Shown here piece after piece: positions 62,050 through 64,000 of a stretch of 64,000 nucleotides of DNA. Below the pieces are notes generated by a model, which was given only the letters and a program-made list of their open reading frames with translations, was not told where the DNA came from and did no database searches. The stretch is taken from the NCBI RefSeq assembly GCF_001628715.1, contig NZ_CP011120.1, positions 1,953,501 through 2,017,500 of the forward strand, read 5' to 3'. A program made the position numbers and the translations under genes. The first letter of the stretch is position 1; each line of letters begins with the position of its first letter. Source of the DNA: Acetobacter oryzifermentans (GTDB lineage: Bacteria > Pseudomonadota > Alphaproteobacteria > Acetobacterales > Acetobacteraceae).

Positions 62050-62052
62050 ATA

Positions 62053-63998
<1,946 letters not shown>

Positions 63999-64000
63999 CC

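Overview
The window looks like a chromosomal segment of an acetic acid bacterium, most likely Acetobacter or a close relative in the Acetobacteraceae. This rests on the alphaproteobacterial character of the housekeeping proteins (EF-P, GroES/GroEL, a SuhB-type phosphatase, AmtB), the intermediate GC content and the IS5-family elements. No marker gene fixes the species. The left 36 kb is a prophage. The rest is chromosome, carrying an AT-richer surface-glycan type island.

Prophage (1 to about 36,176, continuing beyond the left edge). It is a mosaic temperate myovirus. Reading leftward on the minus strand, the head module is lambda-like: TerS, TerL, gpW, portal, S49 protease, scaffold-like protein, gpD-type decoration protein, gpE-type capsid. 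The contractile tail and baseplate module is Mu-like: gp37, DUF2635, sheath, tube, frameshifted chaperone, tape measure, gp43 to gp48, fibers. To its right, still on the minus strand, lie a Xer-like recombinase with dif-like inverted repeats, a PemK-like gene, a promoter plus terminator placed just after a possible late regulator, a DNA methyltransferase and a replication gene that carries origin-like repeats. The control region (27.1-29.5 kb) holds two small WYL-like proteins in a duplicated repeat module, a Cro-like gene and a CI-like gene with three matching 15-bp operators. A plus-strand operon of 17 small, tightly coupled genes (29.5-34.7 kb) follows. A P4-type integrase then sits against a tRNA-Ser(UGA) gene, the probable attachment site. 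No holin or endolysin gene is visible, so lysis genes probably lie left of position 1.

Host core (36.4-44.3 kb): efp, an inositol-monophosphatase-family gene, a DinG/XPD-like helicase, a cold-shock gene, a dienelactone-hydrolase-family gene, and groES-groEL behind a promoter and CIRCE operator.

Glycan-type island (44.4-59.1 kb): two FkbH-like HAD proteins, a small HAD phosphatase, a nucleotidyltransferase-kinase fusion, a second nucleotidyltransferase, a large unrecognised protein, an SGNH-like hydrolase and a large exported protein. The set suggests synthesis of an activated, non-standard sugar or acyl unit for a surface polymer. One FkbH protein has lost its HAD nucleophile. The other gene is split by a 1.3-kb IS5-family insertion with a 4-bp target duplication, and removing the insertion restores the frame. 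A decayed IS5-type remnant follows.

Right end (59.9-64 kb): amtB, a small secreted protein, a two-motif retropepsin-like protease and a proline iminopeptidase.
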